A DNA stretch of 64,000 nucleotides from Pirellulales bacterium (GCA_036499395.1 DASYDW010000122.1:124001-188000); one strand, 5' to 3'; shown: positions 1 through 9,375, numbered from the stretch's first letter. Numbers and translations are program-made. The notes: generated from the letters alone by a model not told the origin.

Positions 1-954
1 ATCATCACGAACAACAACATCGACGGGTTAGGCACGAACGTGGCCGTCGGTCGCCCGTACGGTGACGGTGTCTGGCTCGACTATGAGATCACGAACTCGA
101 TTATCCAGAATCTGTTGGTTACGAACAATCAGATCGTCAATAACAAGGGTCTTGGCTTTCAGCTTAGCACTGCGGGCCGGTTGCATCCGGGGATTACGAG
201 CACGCTGCTCGATGCTACCTTCGATAACAACAACATTTCGAATAACTTTTTCTCGGGCCTGTACGCCTTCCAGGGCAGCTCAGCGGGCGTGATGCGTCTC
301 ACGGTGACGAACAATCAGATCAACAACAACGTCTCACCTACTTCAGGCGGCCAGGGATTGCCCAGCAACGACGGCGGTCTGTCGCTGGAATCCAATTCGG
401 GACGGTTGGTGGGTATCATCGAGAACAATGTGATCAACGCCAACGGCCTGACGCCCAACAACTCCACCAATTCGCCACGTGCTAGCGGAATTAATGGTAT
501 TGCGGCCACGATCGACGAGTCCAACGGACTTATGGGCTTGCAGATCATCGGCAACCAGATCAACGGCAACCAGCATGACGGCATCCTGTTGACGGACAAC
601 AACGTGATCAATCCGGGGGTCGGTACAGCGCTGTCGATGGGAGCGATCATTCACGACAACTTTATCATGTTCAACGGCGGCGACGCTGGCGTCCAAGCCG
701 TGACGCCGAATATCGGCACCCCGCCAGGACCGAACGTCTCGACGTTGGGCGTCGAGCTGACGCACAACGAGTCGTCCTTGCGGTATCACTTCCTGAACTT
801 GCAAGGAATAACGCCAAACACGGCTTTGATTACCTTCGCCGATGGCGGCCTGAATGCGGGACTCTTCGACACTTCGCTAAGCGTCGGCTCGGTGGCGGCG
901 ACAACCGCCGCAACAATGGATGCGCTGGTCGCTCCACTGCTCATCTTCCCGTAG
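1..954 (+). CDS. Right-handed beta-helix repeat protein, C-terminal part (5' end outside window)
   Basis: The frame is open from base 1 and stops at TAG 952-954, so the gene begins upstream of the window. About 317 residues are visible. They are rich in Asn and carry recurring short strands of the type NNxI (TNNQI, NNNISNN, ENNVI, GNQING, HDNFI), the ladder pattern of pectate-lyase-like parallel beta-helices. The last 100 residues lose the repeat and end in a small, hydrophobic tail. Such domains in planctomycetes usually sit in large secreted or surface proteins that bind or cleave polysaccharide. No catalytic residues can be assigned from this fragment, so the function stays open. A GTG at position 40 is in frame but is unlikely to be the start, because the repeat is already running upstream of it. 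Confidence 0.8.
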   Translation: MITNNNIDGLGTNVAVGRPYGDGVWLDYEITNSIIQNLLVTNNQIVNNKGLGFQLSTAGRLHPGITSTLLDATFDNNNISNNFFSGLYAFQGSSAGVMRLTVTNNQINNNVSPTSGGQGLPSNDGGLSLESNSGRLVGIIENNVINANGLTPNNSTNSPRASGINGIAATIDESNGLMGLQIIGNQINGNQHDGILLTDNNVINPGVGTALSMGAIIHDNFIMFNGGDAGVQAVTPNIGTPPGPNVSTLGVELTHNESSLRYHFLNLQGITPNTALITFADGGLNAGLFDTSLSVGSVAATTAATMDALVAPLLIFP

Positions 955-1005
955 TAAATGCCGAACGAGCGTTATGGTTAGCAGTCGGGCATGGCCAAGT
1001 AACGC

Positions 1006-2433
1006 TTAGCGTTTGACCGGTTGCTCGAAGCTGGTGCGAACGGTGCCGCCTGACTCGGCGGCTGAAGAGGCTGGGACGCCGGCAGGCCGAGTTCTGGCAT
1101 CCCGCGCCAAACGACTGCGGACCATCGCAGCGATCGAGTTCGCATTTTTTGACAGGGCGCTATCGGGACCCAGCTTGGCGTGATGAATCGCTGCCGCCCG
1201 CTCAACCAGCGGCATCGCCTCGGGATAGCGCCCCTGATTGCCGTAAAGAATTGCCAGGCGGAGCAGCCCTTCGGCGGTTTCCGGATGATCTTCGCCGAAT
1301 TGTCGGCGCGTCAGTTCCACGTCAGTTTGGAGAAGCGATTCCGCTTCGGGATAATTCCGGACTGCTATTTGCGCCAGCCCGAGCGTGCTACGTGCCTTTC
1401 GCGTGATGGCGTTCTCTTTCCCCAGGGAAGCCTCGAGGCTGGTTAGCGAATCGTTGAGGGCTGTCACGGCCTGGGCGTAGTCGCCAGCCGCGTACCAGGT
1501 GCGGCCCAGATTCAACTGCGCTTCGCCCACACGTGGGCTTTTGTCTCCCAGCGTGGCAAGCCAGATTTCGGCAGTGCGCGCAAAAAGTGTGGCCGCTTGC
1601 TTATGGTCTCCCGAGTCCAGATAGAGGAGTGCCAGATTATTCAAGTGGCCGCCGTAATCCGGATGCTCTTCTCCCCACACTTTCGCCGCATCGTCGACGC
1701 ACTGCTTGAGGAGTGTGCCGGCCTCGTCGCGGTGCTGCGTGGCCAGCAATAAGCGACCCAACGAGCTGGCCGTCGAGATCGTTTCTGGATGCAGACGCGT
1801 GAATACTTGTTCGCGGATCTTCAGTGCCTGGCGAAACAAGGTTTCGGCGGTGGGCGCGTCCCCCTTGGCCTGTCGCCAGTGAGCTTCCTGATCGAGCAAG
1901 TTCGCTACGCCATAGGTGTCGGCGCCCCAAACCTGAGTTGCCAGGGACCGTGCCGAGACGATCGACGCGAGCGCTTCGTCGGCATTGCCATTCTGCCATG
2001 ACTCGTTCGCGGAACGCGTGCGGGCTTCGGCGGTTTCGTTGGCCTGTCTTTTTTCGGGCGTGAACGCAGTGATGGATTGCTCTCGCCATAGCGCCAGTCG
2101 GGCGCTGCATGTCTGCCAAGAGTCTTTGCCGTACGACTCCTCGATCAGTTGCACCATTTCTTGCCGCGCGACAAGGGCCTGTTCCGTGTAACCGCGGCGG
2201 CGATGACCGTCGATTTCCCGCGCCAGCTGCGCCGCGCGCCGATCGGCACTGTTGACGGCTTTGTTCGCTGCTCTGTCGGTCTCGGCTTTCTCGGGAGAGG
2301 TCGTGGACGATGCCATTTGCTGGACACCTTCGGCGGTCGAAGCGTCCGCGACAGGTTCTGTTGGTGCTCGCGAGCAGCCAACGGCGATTACGAGCAATCC
2401 GGTAATCAACAGACAACGGCCGACGTCGAGCAT
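1006..2433 (-). CDS. TPR-repeat lipoprotein
   Basis: A 475-residue protein whose N-terminus is a short hydrophobic signal ending at an AVGC lipobox (cleavage before Cys20), so it is probably a lipoprotein. After a charged, Ala/Thr-rich linker come several kinesin-light-chain-type tetratricopeptide repeats from about residue 110 to 440. Typical units contain HPETISTASSLGRLL, HPDYGGHLNNLALLY and HPETAEGLLRLAILYGNQGR. TPR arrays of this kind bind other proteins; no enzymatic domain is visible. The gene converges on the beta-helix gene with only 51 bp between the stops. The start ATG has no good ribosome binding site, which is common in this phylum. The partner is unknown. Confidence 0.8.
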   Translation of the reverse strand: MLDVGRCLLITGLLVIAVGCSRAPTEPVADASTAEGVQQMASSTTSPEKAETDRAANKAVNSADRRAAQLAREIDGHRRRGYTEQALVARQEMVQLIEESYGKDSWQTCSARLALWREQSITAFTPEKRQANETAEARTRSANESWQNGNADEALASIVSARSLATQVWGADTYGVANLLDQEAHWRQAKGDAPTAETLFRQALKIREQVFTRLHPETISTASSLGRLLLATQHRDEAGTLLKQCVDDAAKVWGEEHPDYGGHLNNLALLYLDSGDHKQAATLFARTAEIWLATLGDKSPRVGEAQLNLGRTWYAAGDYAQAVTALNDSLTSLEASLGKENAITRKARSTLGLAQIAVRNYPEAESLLQTDVELTRRQFGEDHPETAEGLLRLAILYGNQGRYPEAMPLVERAAAIHHAKLGPDSALSKNANSIAAMVRSRLARDARTRPAGVPASSAAESGGTVRTSFEQPVKR

Positions 2434-2940
2434 TGAGGAGTACCCCGGAAAAAGGGTGGAAGAGGTGCGGGATTAGAACAAATGACAAGGCTTAAGAAAA
2501 TGTCAGTTCGCGTGGGCTGGGCAAACAGGTGCCAGCAAGTGGGGCAGGAGAACTGATAATTGGCCGCCTAATTTTTCTGGTTGAGCCAGGCCGGTGCCGT
2601 GGCTTTCGACGGTGAGCTGTTCTCTCGATTTCCGTTTTTCGCTCTGAATCTTCGTGGAATTGCATGCCCAAGATGTCTGATTAAATGCATCAATAGTTAG
2701 GGTCTTTACTCTATGAAAGCGATGTCGTGCAGTTTGTTAGCTGGTGAAGGCAGGAGGCCTTCGAACGCTCATCAAGAGCGAGTTAGCGCGAGATCGCTTA
2801 CGCCGCTGTAATCCTGTCAGAGAAGTAATCACCTTAGGTGCCGCCGAAGCAGTGACTTCTTGTTCGCAAAAGTGTTAATTGAAGCAGGGGCTCAGTCGAG
2901 CCGGGTTTACAGTGCGGGTCGCACAAAAAGGAGCACGGCG
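2434..2940. other. Intergenic region with tandem small hairpins before the secreted protein gene
   Basis: No credible gene is seen in these 507 bases between divergent genes. Three perfect short inverted repeats follow each other on the plus side: GAAGGC/GCCTTC (2746-2762), CGCTC/GAGCG (2766-2780), and AGAAGT/ACTTCT (2821-2860), which encloses CACC/GGTG. They lie in the presumed leader of the gene starting at 2941. A strong ribosome binding site (AAGGAG) lies just before that start. No convincing -35/-10 pair could be chosen. Confidence 0.4.
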
Positions 2941-3780
2941 ATGAAATGGCAATTATGTGCAGCTCTGATCGGTAGCGTTGCTTCCATCACAGGGACAGCG
3001 CAAGCTCAGCATCACAACAACACGCATTGGCCGTCGGGAACAAACCCGGGATGGGGCGCGGCACACCCAGGCGTGGCAGGCGTCAATTATCCGAGCGCGA
3101 CTGCCTTGAGCACTGCCGGCCACAATGGCCACATGAATCACTTCGTCAGAGGAGCCGTGGAGCAGGCGGGGTACTATCGCCATGGAGTTCCTTTTGCTCA
3201 ACCGGCAAGCGTGGTGAACACCGGCGCGACGACGAATGGCCCTGCCCATTCGCAGAATATGGTCGTTCCGTATACACGGATGCATGGCTATGGGCACGAG
3301 GGCCTTCCGTACACGTCAAACCGCGTTACTCCGCGCACTAATGGCGACGTCATCATGCCACAATCAGCTAATGTCCGCCCGTTCGAGGGGAACACGGGTG
3401 CAGTACTACGCAAGGAAGTGCAGGCCGACAAAATAGCCATCAAGAACGACCTGGCCACGGGAAATAACGTGCGGCTGCAGCAGAACGAACAACGCTTGCG
3501 GGACGATCAGAGAATGGAACAAAAGGTCCTACAGCAAGGCTACGCCGGTCGTGGCTATCAAAGCGTCAACAATGCGCAAAACATGCAGCAAATGAATCAA
3601 AGGGAAGCGTTGCTCCGGCAGCAACTTTCGAATCACGACTTCCGTCGGCAGCAGTTCCAGTTTCTCCATACCCGGCCTGGCAACTCACGTCTGAACGATG
3701 AGGTTGCTCGGATCCATGCCGCACATAAGGGCTCGTCCGAAAAGGCCAGTGCAAATAAAGTAGTGAAAGCGGTTCCGTGA
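2941..3780 (+). CDS. Secreted Gln/Asn/His-rich protein of unknown function
   Basis: The start is placed at ATG 2941 rather than an upstream in-frame codon. It follows an AAGGAG site and gives a clean Sec signal peptide (MKWQLCAALIGSVASITGTA, cleaved near AQA). The mature protein of about 255 residues has a Gly/His/Asn-rich first half. The second half is rich in Gln, Arg and Asn (for example QQNEQRLRDDQRMEQKVLQQ and NAQNMQQMNQREALLRQQL) and is probably helical or coiled. It has no cysteine in the mature part and no recognisable enzyme motif. It is followed by a terminator and looks monocistronic. I do not recognise the family. Composition suggests a structural or matrix role, which is inference only. 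Confidence 0.65.
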   Translation: MKWQLCAALIGSVASITGTAQAQHHNNTHWPSGTNPGWGAAHPGVAGVNYPSATALSTAGHNGHMNHFVRGAVEQAGYYRHGVPFAQPASVVNTGATTNGPAHSQNMVVPYTRMHGYGHEGLPYTSNRVTPRTNGDVIMPQSANVRPFEGNTGAVLRKEVQADKIAIKNDLATGNNVRLQQNEQRLRDDQRMEQKVLQQGYAGRGYQSVNNAQNMQQMNQREALLRQQLSNHDFRRQQFQFLHTRPGNSRLNDEVARIHAAHKGSSEKASANKVVKAVP

Positions 3781-3882
3781 TCGGGAATGGCCTGTGGTGT
3801 TTCGCTTCTCGACGTTTCTTGCGACATATTTCGCGACGTAGCGCCGATTGCGACGTCATTCGGAGTCTGGATCGACATCGAT

Positions 3883-3924
3883 AAGGCCGGCCGTGCTCAT
3901 GTTTTGGAAGTTGGGCCGGCCTTT
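3883..3924 (+). terminator. Probable intrinsic terminator
   Basis: A perfect 10-bp inverted repeat (AAGGCCGGCC at 3883-3892 and GGCCGGCCTT at 3914-3923) with a 21-nt loop, ending in a short T stretch, lies about 100 bp after the secreted-protein stop. The T run is weak (TTTCTC), so termination may be partial. Confidence 0.5.
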
Positions 3925-4045
3925 CTCGTGCCTTCTAACTACTTGCGGTGCGTTACACATCGACCCACAATACGATTTCCCTCCGCGCAGGCGTGCCAGG
4001 GGCAGGCAATCACATCCACTGATACGAGTCGGAGCGGCGCGGCGC

Positions 4046-5590
4046 ATGCTCGCGAAACTGCGGACCTTTTCCCTGGTCGGGATCGACGCCGTCCCGGTCG
4101 AAGTGGAAGTCGATATCTCCGATGGTGCATTGCCGAAAACCGTTCTCGTGGGTCTGCCCGAGGCCGCGGTCAAAGAAAGCACCCATCGTGTCGAACGGGC
4201 ACTGGTGAACTCCGGCTTCGTCCGTCCGCAGAATCGGGTCATAATAAACCTTGCGCCTGCGGAACTCCCCAAGCAGGCCGCTTCGTTCGATTTGCCAATC
4301 ACGCTGGGCATCCTGGCTGGCAGCGGTCAGTTGGATGGCGCCCACGAACGATTTTCGCAATACGCGGTCGTGGGAGAACTGGCGCTCGACGGTTCGACGC
4401 GCCCCACGCGCGGCGCCCTGTCGATCGCGATTGCGGCGGCGCGCGAGGAAGGTCTCAGCGGTTTGCTGGTGCCAAGCGCCAGCGCCGTCGAGGCAGCTGT
4501 GGTCGAGGGGCTGGACGTCATTGCCGTTTCCAGCTTATCGCAGGCCGTGGCCTTTCTCACCGGCCAGATCGATCTGGAGCCGACGCCGCCGCGGGTGAGC
4601 GAATGGTTCCAGGAACTCGCCCACTACGAAGTCGATTTTGCAGATGTGCGCGGCCAGGAAATGGCGAAGCGAGCGATCACGATCGCCGCCGCCGGATCAC
4701 ATAATCTACTGATGCTGGGGCCACCAGGGTCGGGCAAAACCATGTTGGCCAAACGGTTGCCAACGATCCTGCCCGATCTTTCTGCTACGGAATCGATCGA
4801 GACTAGCCGCATTTACAGTGCGATGGGGCTGTTGCCTGCCGGTCAGCCACTATTGGCCGTGCGCCCGTTTCGCAGTCCACACCACACGGTCAGCGATGCC
4901 GGTTTGGTTGGAGGCGGATCGACGCCGACGCCCGGCGAAATCAGCCTCGCGCACAACGGTGTGCTGTTCCTGGATGAGTTGCCGGAATTCAATCGCCGCA
5001 CGCTTGAAGTATTGCGGCAGCCGCTGGAGGATGGCACGATCACGATTAGCCGGGCCTTGAACAGTTCTCGCTTTCCGGCGAACTTCATTTTGATCGCGGC
5101 CTTGAACCCCTGTCCGTGTGGGTATCGCAACGATCCGCGACGAGAATGCCACTGCACCGTGCCGCAGATCGAACGCTATATGGCGAAAATCAGCGGCCCG
5201 CTGTTGGACCGAATCGATTTACACCTTGAGGTGCCGGCCGTACCGTTTCGCGAATTGTCGGCGGCCGCGCCTGGCACGACCAGCGCCGTAATGCGCGCGC
5301 AAGTGATCGACGCACGCATCCGGCAGCGGGCACGTTTTGCCGGCACGAAGACACGCTCGAACGCCCACATGTCGCACCGGCAGATTCGCACGCAATGCGT
5401 GCTGGATGCGGCCGGCATGGATTTGCTCAAGGCCTCGATGACGGAACTCGGCCTGTCGGCCCGGGCGCACGACAAGATTTTGCGCGTGGCGCGCACGATC
5501 TCGGACCTGGATGCGGCCGACAACATTTCGGCCGTGCATGTGAGCGAGGCGATCAACTACCGCATGCTCGATCGAAGTTTGTGGACGTGA
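4046..5590 (+). CDS. comM: YifB/ComM family AAA+ Mg-chelatase-like protein
   Basis: A 514-residue protein that matches the usual length of the ComM/YifB family when started at ATG 4046; upstream in-frame codons add an unrelated tail. Residues 1-190 form the ChlI-like N-terminal domain (LVGIDAVPVEVEVDIS, GLPEAAVKESTHRV). Walker A is GPPGSGKT near residue 225 and Walker B is LFLDELPEF near residue 307. A Cys-rich CPCGY...CHC segment follows, then the C-terminal Mg-chelatase lid with an RIDLHLEVP strand. In naturally competent bacteria ComM is a hexameric helicase that drives branch migration during integration of transforming DNA. That role is established for the family and is inferred here. 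The stop overlaps the start of the next gene by one base. Confidence 0.92.
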   Translation: MLAKLRTFSLVGIDAVPVEVEVDISDGALPKTVLVGLPEAAVKESTHRVERALVNSGFVRPQNRVIINLAPAELPKQAASFDLPITLGILAGSGQLDGAHERFSQYAVVGELALDGSTRPTRGALSIAIAAAREEGLSGLLVPSASAVEAAVVEGLDVIAVSSLSQAVAFLTGQIDLEPTPPRVSEWFQELAHYEVDFADVRGQEMAKRAITIAAAGSHNLLMLGPPGSGKTMLAKRLPTILPDLSATESIETSRIYSAMGLLPAGQPLLAVRPFRSPHHTVSDAGLVGGGSTPTPGEISLAHNGVLFLDELPEFNRRTLEVLRQPLEDGTITISRALNSSRFPANFILIAALNPCPCGYRNDPRRECHCTVPQIERYMAKISGPLLDRIDLHLEVPAVPFRELSAAAPGTTSAVMRAQVIDARIRQRARFAGTKTRSNAHMSHRQIRTQCVLDAAGMDLLKASMTELGLSARAHDKILRVARTISDLDAADNISAVHVSEAINYRMLDRSLWT

Positions 5591-6879
5591 TGATTTACCG
5601 ACGGGACGCGAAGATGCTTGGGATGGACGAGAAATGTCGTTGCTTTAATTTTGGGCATTTACTAGTGGCGGCCTTTTGCTGCTTGATGATCGTTGCATCA
5701 GCAAACGCCGCTGAGCCCTGGATGGAAAAGGTCGATCTTTTTCATGCCGGCGATGATGGCTATGCCCTCTACCACATTCCCGGGATCACGGTCACTGCCC
5801 GGGGAACGGTGCTGGCTTGGGCCGAGGCGCGGCGCGGTCGCAGCGACTGGGGAGCGATCGACATCTTGTTGCGCAGGTCGACCAACCACGGAAAGACCTG
5901 GTCGGTCGCGCAAAAAATCGCGGATGTGCCTGGTCCGAAGACGAAGAATCCCGTCGCACTGCACCTCAAGGACGTGAAGTCGAGCGACGTCACCTACAAC
6001 AATCCGGTGATGATCGCGGATCGCGACGGCAGCGTGACCTTTATGTTTTGCCTGGAGTACTGTCGGTGCTTCGCCGCGCGCAGCACGGACGAAGGATTGA
6101 CCTGGAGTGAGCCGGTCGAGATTACTGAGGTCTTCGAATCGTTCTGTGAGAACTACCCCTGGAAAGTGTTGGCGACCGGGCCCGATCATGGCATTCAATT
6201 GGCCAGTGGCCGATTGTTGGTGCCGGTCTGGTTGTCAACCGCTACGGGCGGGAATGCCCATCGGCCATCGGTCGTGTCGACGATCTACAGTGACGATCAT
6301 GGTCGATCGTGGCGAGCCGGAGAGATTGCGGTCCCCTGTACGGATGAATGGGTCAACCCGAATGAAGCGACAGCAGTCGAATTGGCCGACGGGCGTGTGA
6401 TGCTGAACGTGCGTAACGAATCGGCACAACAGCGTCGGCTGGTGACCGTCAGCGCGGATGGCGCCACGCACTGGTCAGAGCCTCGTTTCGACGAAGCGTT
6501 GGTCGAACCCATCTGCATGGGGAGTTTGCTGCGTCTGTCGACGAAGAGAACAGGAGATCGAGATCGGATACTATTTGTGAATCCCAATAATCTTTCGCGC
6601 GCTGATGGAAAAGTCTCGCCCGGCAAGAGTCGTGATCGACGCAATTTGACCGTACGTCTGAGTTATGACGAAGGGACCTCGTGGCCCGCGTCGAAGAGCG
6701 TCGAGGCTGGCTGGAGCGCGTACAGCGATATGGGGCTGGCGGCGGATGGCACGATTCTGTGCTTCTACGGCCGCTCGGAGAAAAGCGATTTTGCCGGCGA
6801 CCGCCTCACGCTGGCTCGTTTCAACCTCGAGTGGCTGACCGACGACCAGGATCGACTACAGATTAAATCACCGCAATGA
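5590..6879 (+). CDS. Secreted exo-alpha-sialidase (BNR/Asp-box) family protein
   Basis: A roughly 429-residue protein with a hydrophobic signal (FGHLLVAAFCCLMIVASANA) and then a six-bladed sialidase-type fold. Four Asp boxes are visible: STNHGKTW, STDEGLTW, SDDHGRSW and SYDEGTSW, near residues 97, 165, 234 and 358. YHIPGITVTARGTVLAWAEAR resembles the first-strand motif of the family, where an Arg-Ile-Pro is usual; Tyr-His-Ile-Pro here is typical of environmental members. The likely reaction is release of sialic acid or a related sugar from glycans outside the cytoplasm, with the substrate unproven. The start is ambiguous: ATG 5590 overlaps the comM stop (TGATG), while ATG 5614 or 5623 would also keep the signal peptide. 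Confidence 0.82.
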   Translation: MIYRRDAKMLGMDEKCRCFNFGHLLVAAFCCLMIVASANAAEPWMEKVDLFHAGDDGYALYHIPGITVTARGTVLAWAEARRGRSDWGAIDILLRRSTNHGKTWSVAQKIADVPGPKTKNPVALHLKDVKSSDVTYNNPVMIADRDGSVTFMFCLEYCRCFAARSTDEGLTWSEPVEITEVFESFCENYPWKVLATGPDHGIQLASGRLLVPVWLSTATGGNAHRPSVVSTIYSDDHGRSWRAGEIAVPCTDEWVNPNEATAVELADGRVMLNVRNESAQQRRLVTVSADGATHWSEPRFDEALVEPICMGSLLRLSTKRTGDRDRILFVNPNNLSRADGKVSPGKSRDRRNLTVRLSYDEGTSWPASKSVEAGWSAYSDMGLAADGTILCFYGRSEKSDFAGDRLTLARFNLEWLTDDQDRLQIKSPQ

Positions 6880-6915
6880 TTGGCGCAGCGAGCGTTTGGC
6901 TCCTTGAGCAAGACG

Positions 6916-6921
6916 TATAAT
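6916..6921 (+). promoter_or_regulatory. Possible -10 element for the small gene at 7054
   Basis: A perfect TATAAT lies 37 bp after the sialidase stop. The best upstream -35 candidates (GTTTGG or TTTGGC around 6894-6900) are poor or at short spacing, so this is a tentative promoter. It would give a leader of about 125 nt for the start at 7054, or a nearly leaderless message for the alternative ATG at 6928. Confidence 0.35.
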
Positions 6922-7053
6922 TATCACATGCTATCTGGAGATTCAGGAACGGGAACACGAAGAGGCGCGCTTCCGGGCTCGCCGACGTCAGACGCCGTGC
7001 CGCGCACGGATGTTACGTCGCGCTCGGTGGACGAGCCATGCACGGAAGCGAGC

Positions 7054-7365
7054 ATGAAGACAGATGCGAGGATGATCGACCCTGCGCACGTCGAGGCGTT
7101 GTGCTGCGAACTGCGCGTTCTGCTGGAAGCGGAACTCGCCGCGGGCAACCGCATTGCCGAGACGACCAAAGGGTGGCCGCTGCCCAACTCGGTCTGGGTA
7201 CTACTGGCCGCGCCGTTTCACAATTCGCCAGCCCAAATGCCACCTGGCGTGCGCGTCGTGGACCTGAACGATCCTCATTGGTGGAAGCAAGAGTACGAGC
7301 ACGTCACCAGCGGTTGCGTGCTGGCTTGCCGCTTTCGCGCGGGCGAGGGGTTTCTCGGTCGCTAG
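7054..7365 (+). CDS. Small conserved-looking hypothetical protein
   Basis: A 103-residue product from ATG 7054, which is preceded by GGAAG at good spacing. The in-frame extension upstream to 6880 is low-complexity and Ser/Thr/Gly-rich, and is probably not translated. The protein has an N-terminal helix with two adjacent cysteines (EALCCELRVLLEAELAAGN), then GWPLPNSVWVLLAAPF and a Trp/His segment (DPHWWKQEYEH). There is no signal peptide, so it is probably cytoplasmic. I do not recognise a named domain, and neighbours give no clue. The alternative start at ATG 6928 would add 42 residues. Confidence 0.55.
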   Translation: MKTDARMIDPAHVEALCCELRVLLEAELAAGNRIAETTKGWPLPNSVWVLLAAPFHNSPAQMPPGVRVVDLNDPHWWKQEYEHVTSGCVLACRFRAGEGFLGR

Positions 7366-7398
7366 AGCAGGCCGCGACAGTTTCACACCGCCGTCCGT

Positions 7399-9375
7399 TC
7401 AATGTTCGTTGACCGGTTCTGCCGTGTGGCTGCAATACCGGGCGACGATGTTCACCAGGTTTTGGCGCTGGATGGGCTTGGTCGTGTAGTCATTGCAACC
7501 GGCGGCCAGGCATTTCATTTCGTCTCCGGCCATGGCATGGGCCGTTAAAGCGACGATCGGTTGCGTATAGCCGGCGGAACGTAAGCGGCGCGTGGCCTCG
7601 TAGCCGTCCAGAATCGGCATTTGCATGTCCATCAGTATGCAATCGAACGGCTTTCCCTCATCGCGCGCAGCTAGTGCCATTTCAAGAGCCATCTGACCGT
7701 TATCGGCAACCGCAACCTCGGCGCCGGCGTGGCGGAGGACAAAGGAAATCAGACGCTGATTGTCCGGACCATCTTCGGCCAGCAGGACACTTCCTTGCAC
7801 GCCAAATTCCTGTTCCGCGGTTGCGTGAGCTCGACTCGACGAGGCCTCGAATGGGCCGGCCATCAGAGGGACGCCTTCTAGATCTCCAACCGAAATCTCA
7901 AGCCGGAACGTGCTCCCTTTGCCCAGGGTGCTGTTGGCCGAGAGGTCGCCATCGAGCATCTGCGCGAAGCGTTTGCTGATCGATAGTCCGAGGCCGGTGC
8001 CGCCAAATCGTCGCGTCGTGCTGGCATCCGCCTGGGTGAAGGGGGTGAAGAGTCGCGATACTTGGTCGGGGGTCATGCCCAGGCCTGTGTCCACAACGTC
8101 GATGCGCAGGCGCGGGCCTTGCGGTAGGTAACGCGTCGTGACGAGCAAGCGAACGCGGCCGATTTCGGTGAATTTAATCGCGTTGCCGATCAGATTGATC
8201 AATATCTGTCGCAGTCGGGTGGGATCCGTCTCGATCGATTCAGGAATCGGCCCGATGTACTCGACGTCCAGAGGCAGCCCCTTGGCGGCGGCTCGTACCC
8301 GCATCAGGCTGGCCACGTCGGCGATGATTCCCAACGTGGTGCAACGAATCTTTTCGACCTGGAATTTACCGGCCTCGATTTTCGAGAGATCGAGGATGTC
8401 GTTCACCAGTTCCAGCAAATAAGCGCCATTGCGCTTGATCGTCGTTATGGCATCTAGCTGTTCTGGCTTGTCGAGGCTATCGGACAATATGTCGGCAAAT
8501 CCGAGAATTGCCGTCATAGGCGTGCGAATCTCGTGGCTCATGTTCGCGAGAAACTCGCTTTTCGCGCGATTAGCCTGCTGGGCTTCCTGATTGGCTCGCT
8601 TCAACTCGTCGGCCTGCGAGGCGAGCGCCCGGGCTTGCTTCTGTAATTTGCGCTGCGCCGTTTGCATCTCATCGGCATAGGCCTGAAGTTCGCCGGTGCG
8701 GTCGCGGACCTTGTTTTCGATTAAGAAGTTCGTATGTCGCAGGCGGGCTTGTTGCAGCGAACTGCTCCACAGCGTGCGCAGGCCGAAATGGATCCAAATC
8801 GCAAGAAACACATCTTCAAAAAGCACCCAGGCCGAGTGCTCGATGGCACGCCAATTACTGGCCGTCGCGCTGCCGAAGACCGACTCGGGCCAATAAGTGC
8901 CGCGCGCCAAATGATCGGCCACGACCACCGCTGTCGCGGTAACCAGGACGCGCACGTCCATATACCAGGCCAGAAAGGCCAACGATCCGAAGATATGGAA
9001 ATGGGTCTCAATGCGCCCTGCCGAGAGATGGATCAGCAGCGCGGACCATGACATTTGCGAAAAGGCGACAACCTGCCGGGTCAGCACATCGCCGGGCTTG
9101 CGCCAGATAAGAAAGAGTGGTACCAGCGTAAACAATACGCCGAGCGCCGCCGCAGCCAGCACATGCGGATGGACGCGACTCTCGCTGCCGGCCCACGTGT
9201 AGGGCGAGATCCACAATGCCGTTGCCAGTCCAACGATCCATTCCAGTGTCAACAGTACCGCGAAGACACGGTCCGTACGGGCGCGGATCGTGTGCAGTTC
9301 GCCGGCCAGGATCCCTGTGGCGCGATCCGAGATGCGCGCGCGATCTTGAATGCAGATCGAATTCTGATTCGTCAC
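7399..9375 (-). CDS. Membrane-bound hybrid histidine kinase/response regulator
   Basis: A 658-residue sensor. Residues 35-205 hold about five or six membrane helices with a conserved-looking HLSAGRIETHFHIFGSLAF segment carrying several His. A coiled coil follows (205-275), then HisKA with phospho-acceptor His281 (ANMSHEIRTPM). The HATPase_c domain has N, G1 and G2 boxes (NLIGNAIKFTE, VDTGLGMTPDQ, FGGTGLGLSISKRF). The C-terminal receiver has phospho-acceptor Asp583 (ILMDMQMPILDGYEA) and the conserved Lys in TTKPIQ. It lacks an output domain, so it probably passes phosphate to a separate partner. The start is a GTG that overlaps the stop of the upstream thioredoxin-like gene (GTGA), implying translational coupling. 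The signal may be redox or metal related, which is inference from that pairing. Confidence 0.92.
   Translation of the reverse strand: MTNQNSICIQDRARISDRATGILAGELHTIRARTDRVFAVLLTLEWIVGLATALWISPYTWAGSESRVHPHVLAAAALGVLFTLVPLFLIWRKPGDVLTRQVVAFSQMSWSALLIHLSAGRIETHFHIFGSLAFLAWYMDVRVLVTATAVVVADHLARGTYWPESVFGSATASNWRAIEHSAWVLFEDVFLAIWIHFGLRTLWSSSLQQARLRHTNFLIENKVRDRTGELQAYADEMQTAQRKLQKQARALASQADELKRANQEAQQANRAKSEFLANMSHEIRTPMTAILGFADILSDSLDKPEQLDAITTIKRNGAYLLELVNDILDLSKIEAGKFQVEKIRCTTLGIIADVASLMRVRAAAKGLPLDVEYIGPIPESIETDPTRLRQILINLIGNAIKFTEIGRVRLLVTTRYLPQGPRLRIDVVDTGLGMTPDQVSRLFTPFTQADASTTRRFGGTGLGLSISKRFAQMLDGDLSANSTLGKGSTFRLEISVGDLEGVPLMAGPFEASSSRAHATAEQEFGVQGSVLLAEDGPDNQRLISFVLRHAGAEVAVADNGQMALEMALAARDEGKPFDCILMDMQMPILDGYEATRRLRSAGYTQPIVALTAHAMAGDEMKCLAAGCNDYTTKPIQRQNLVNIVARYCSHTAEPVNEH

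Noticed and set aside
3787-4704. 305-codon plus-strand frame overlapping the comM start
   Set aside because: It is Arg/Gly/Ala-rich without domains and overlaps the clearly real comM frame.
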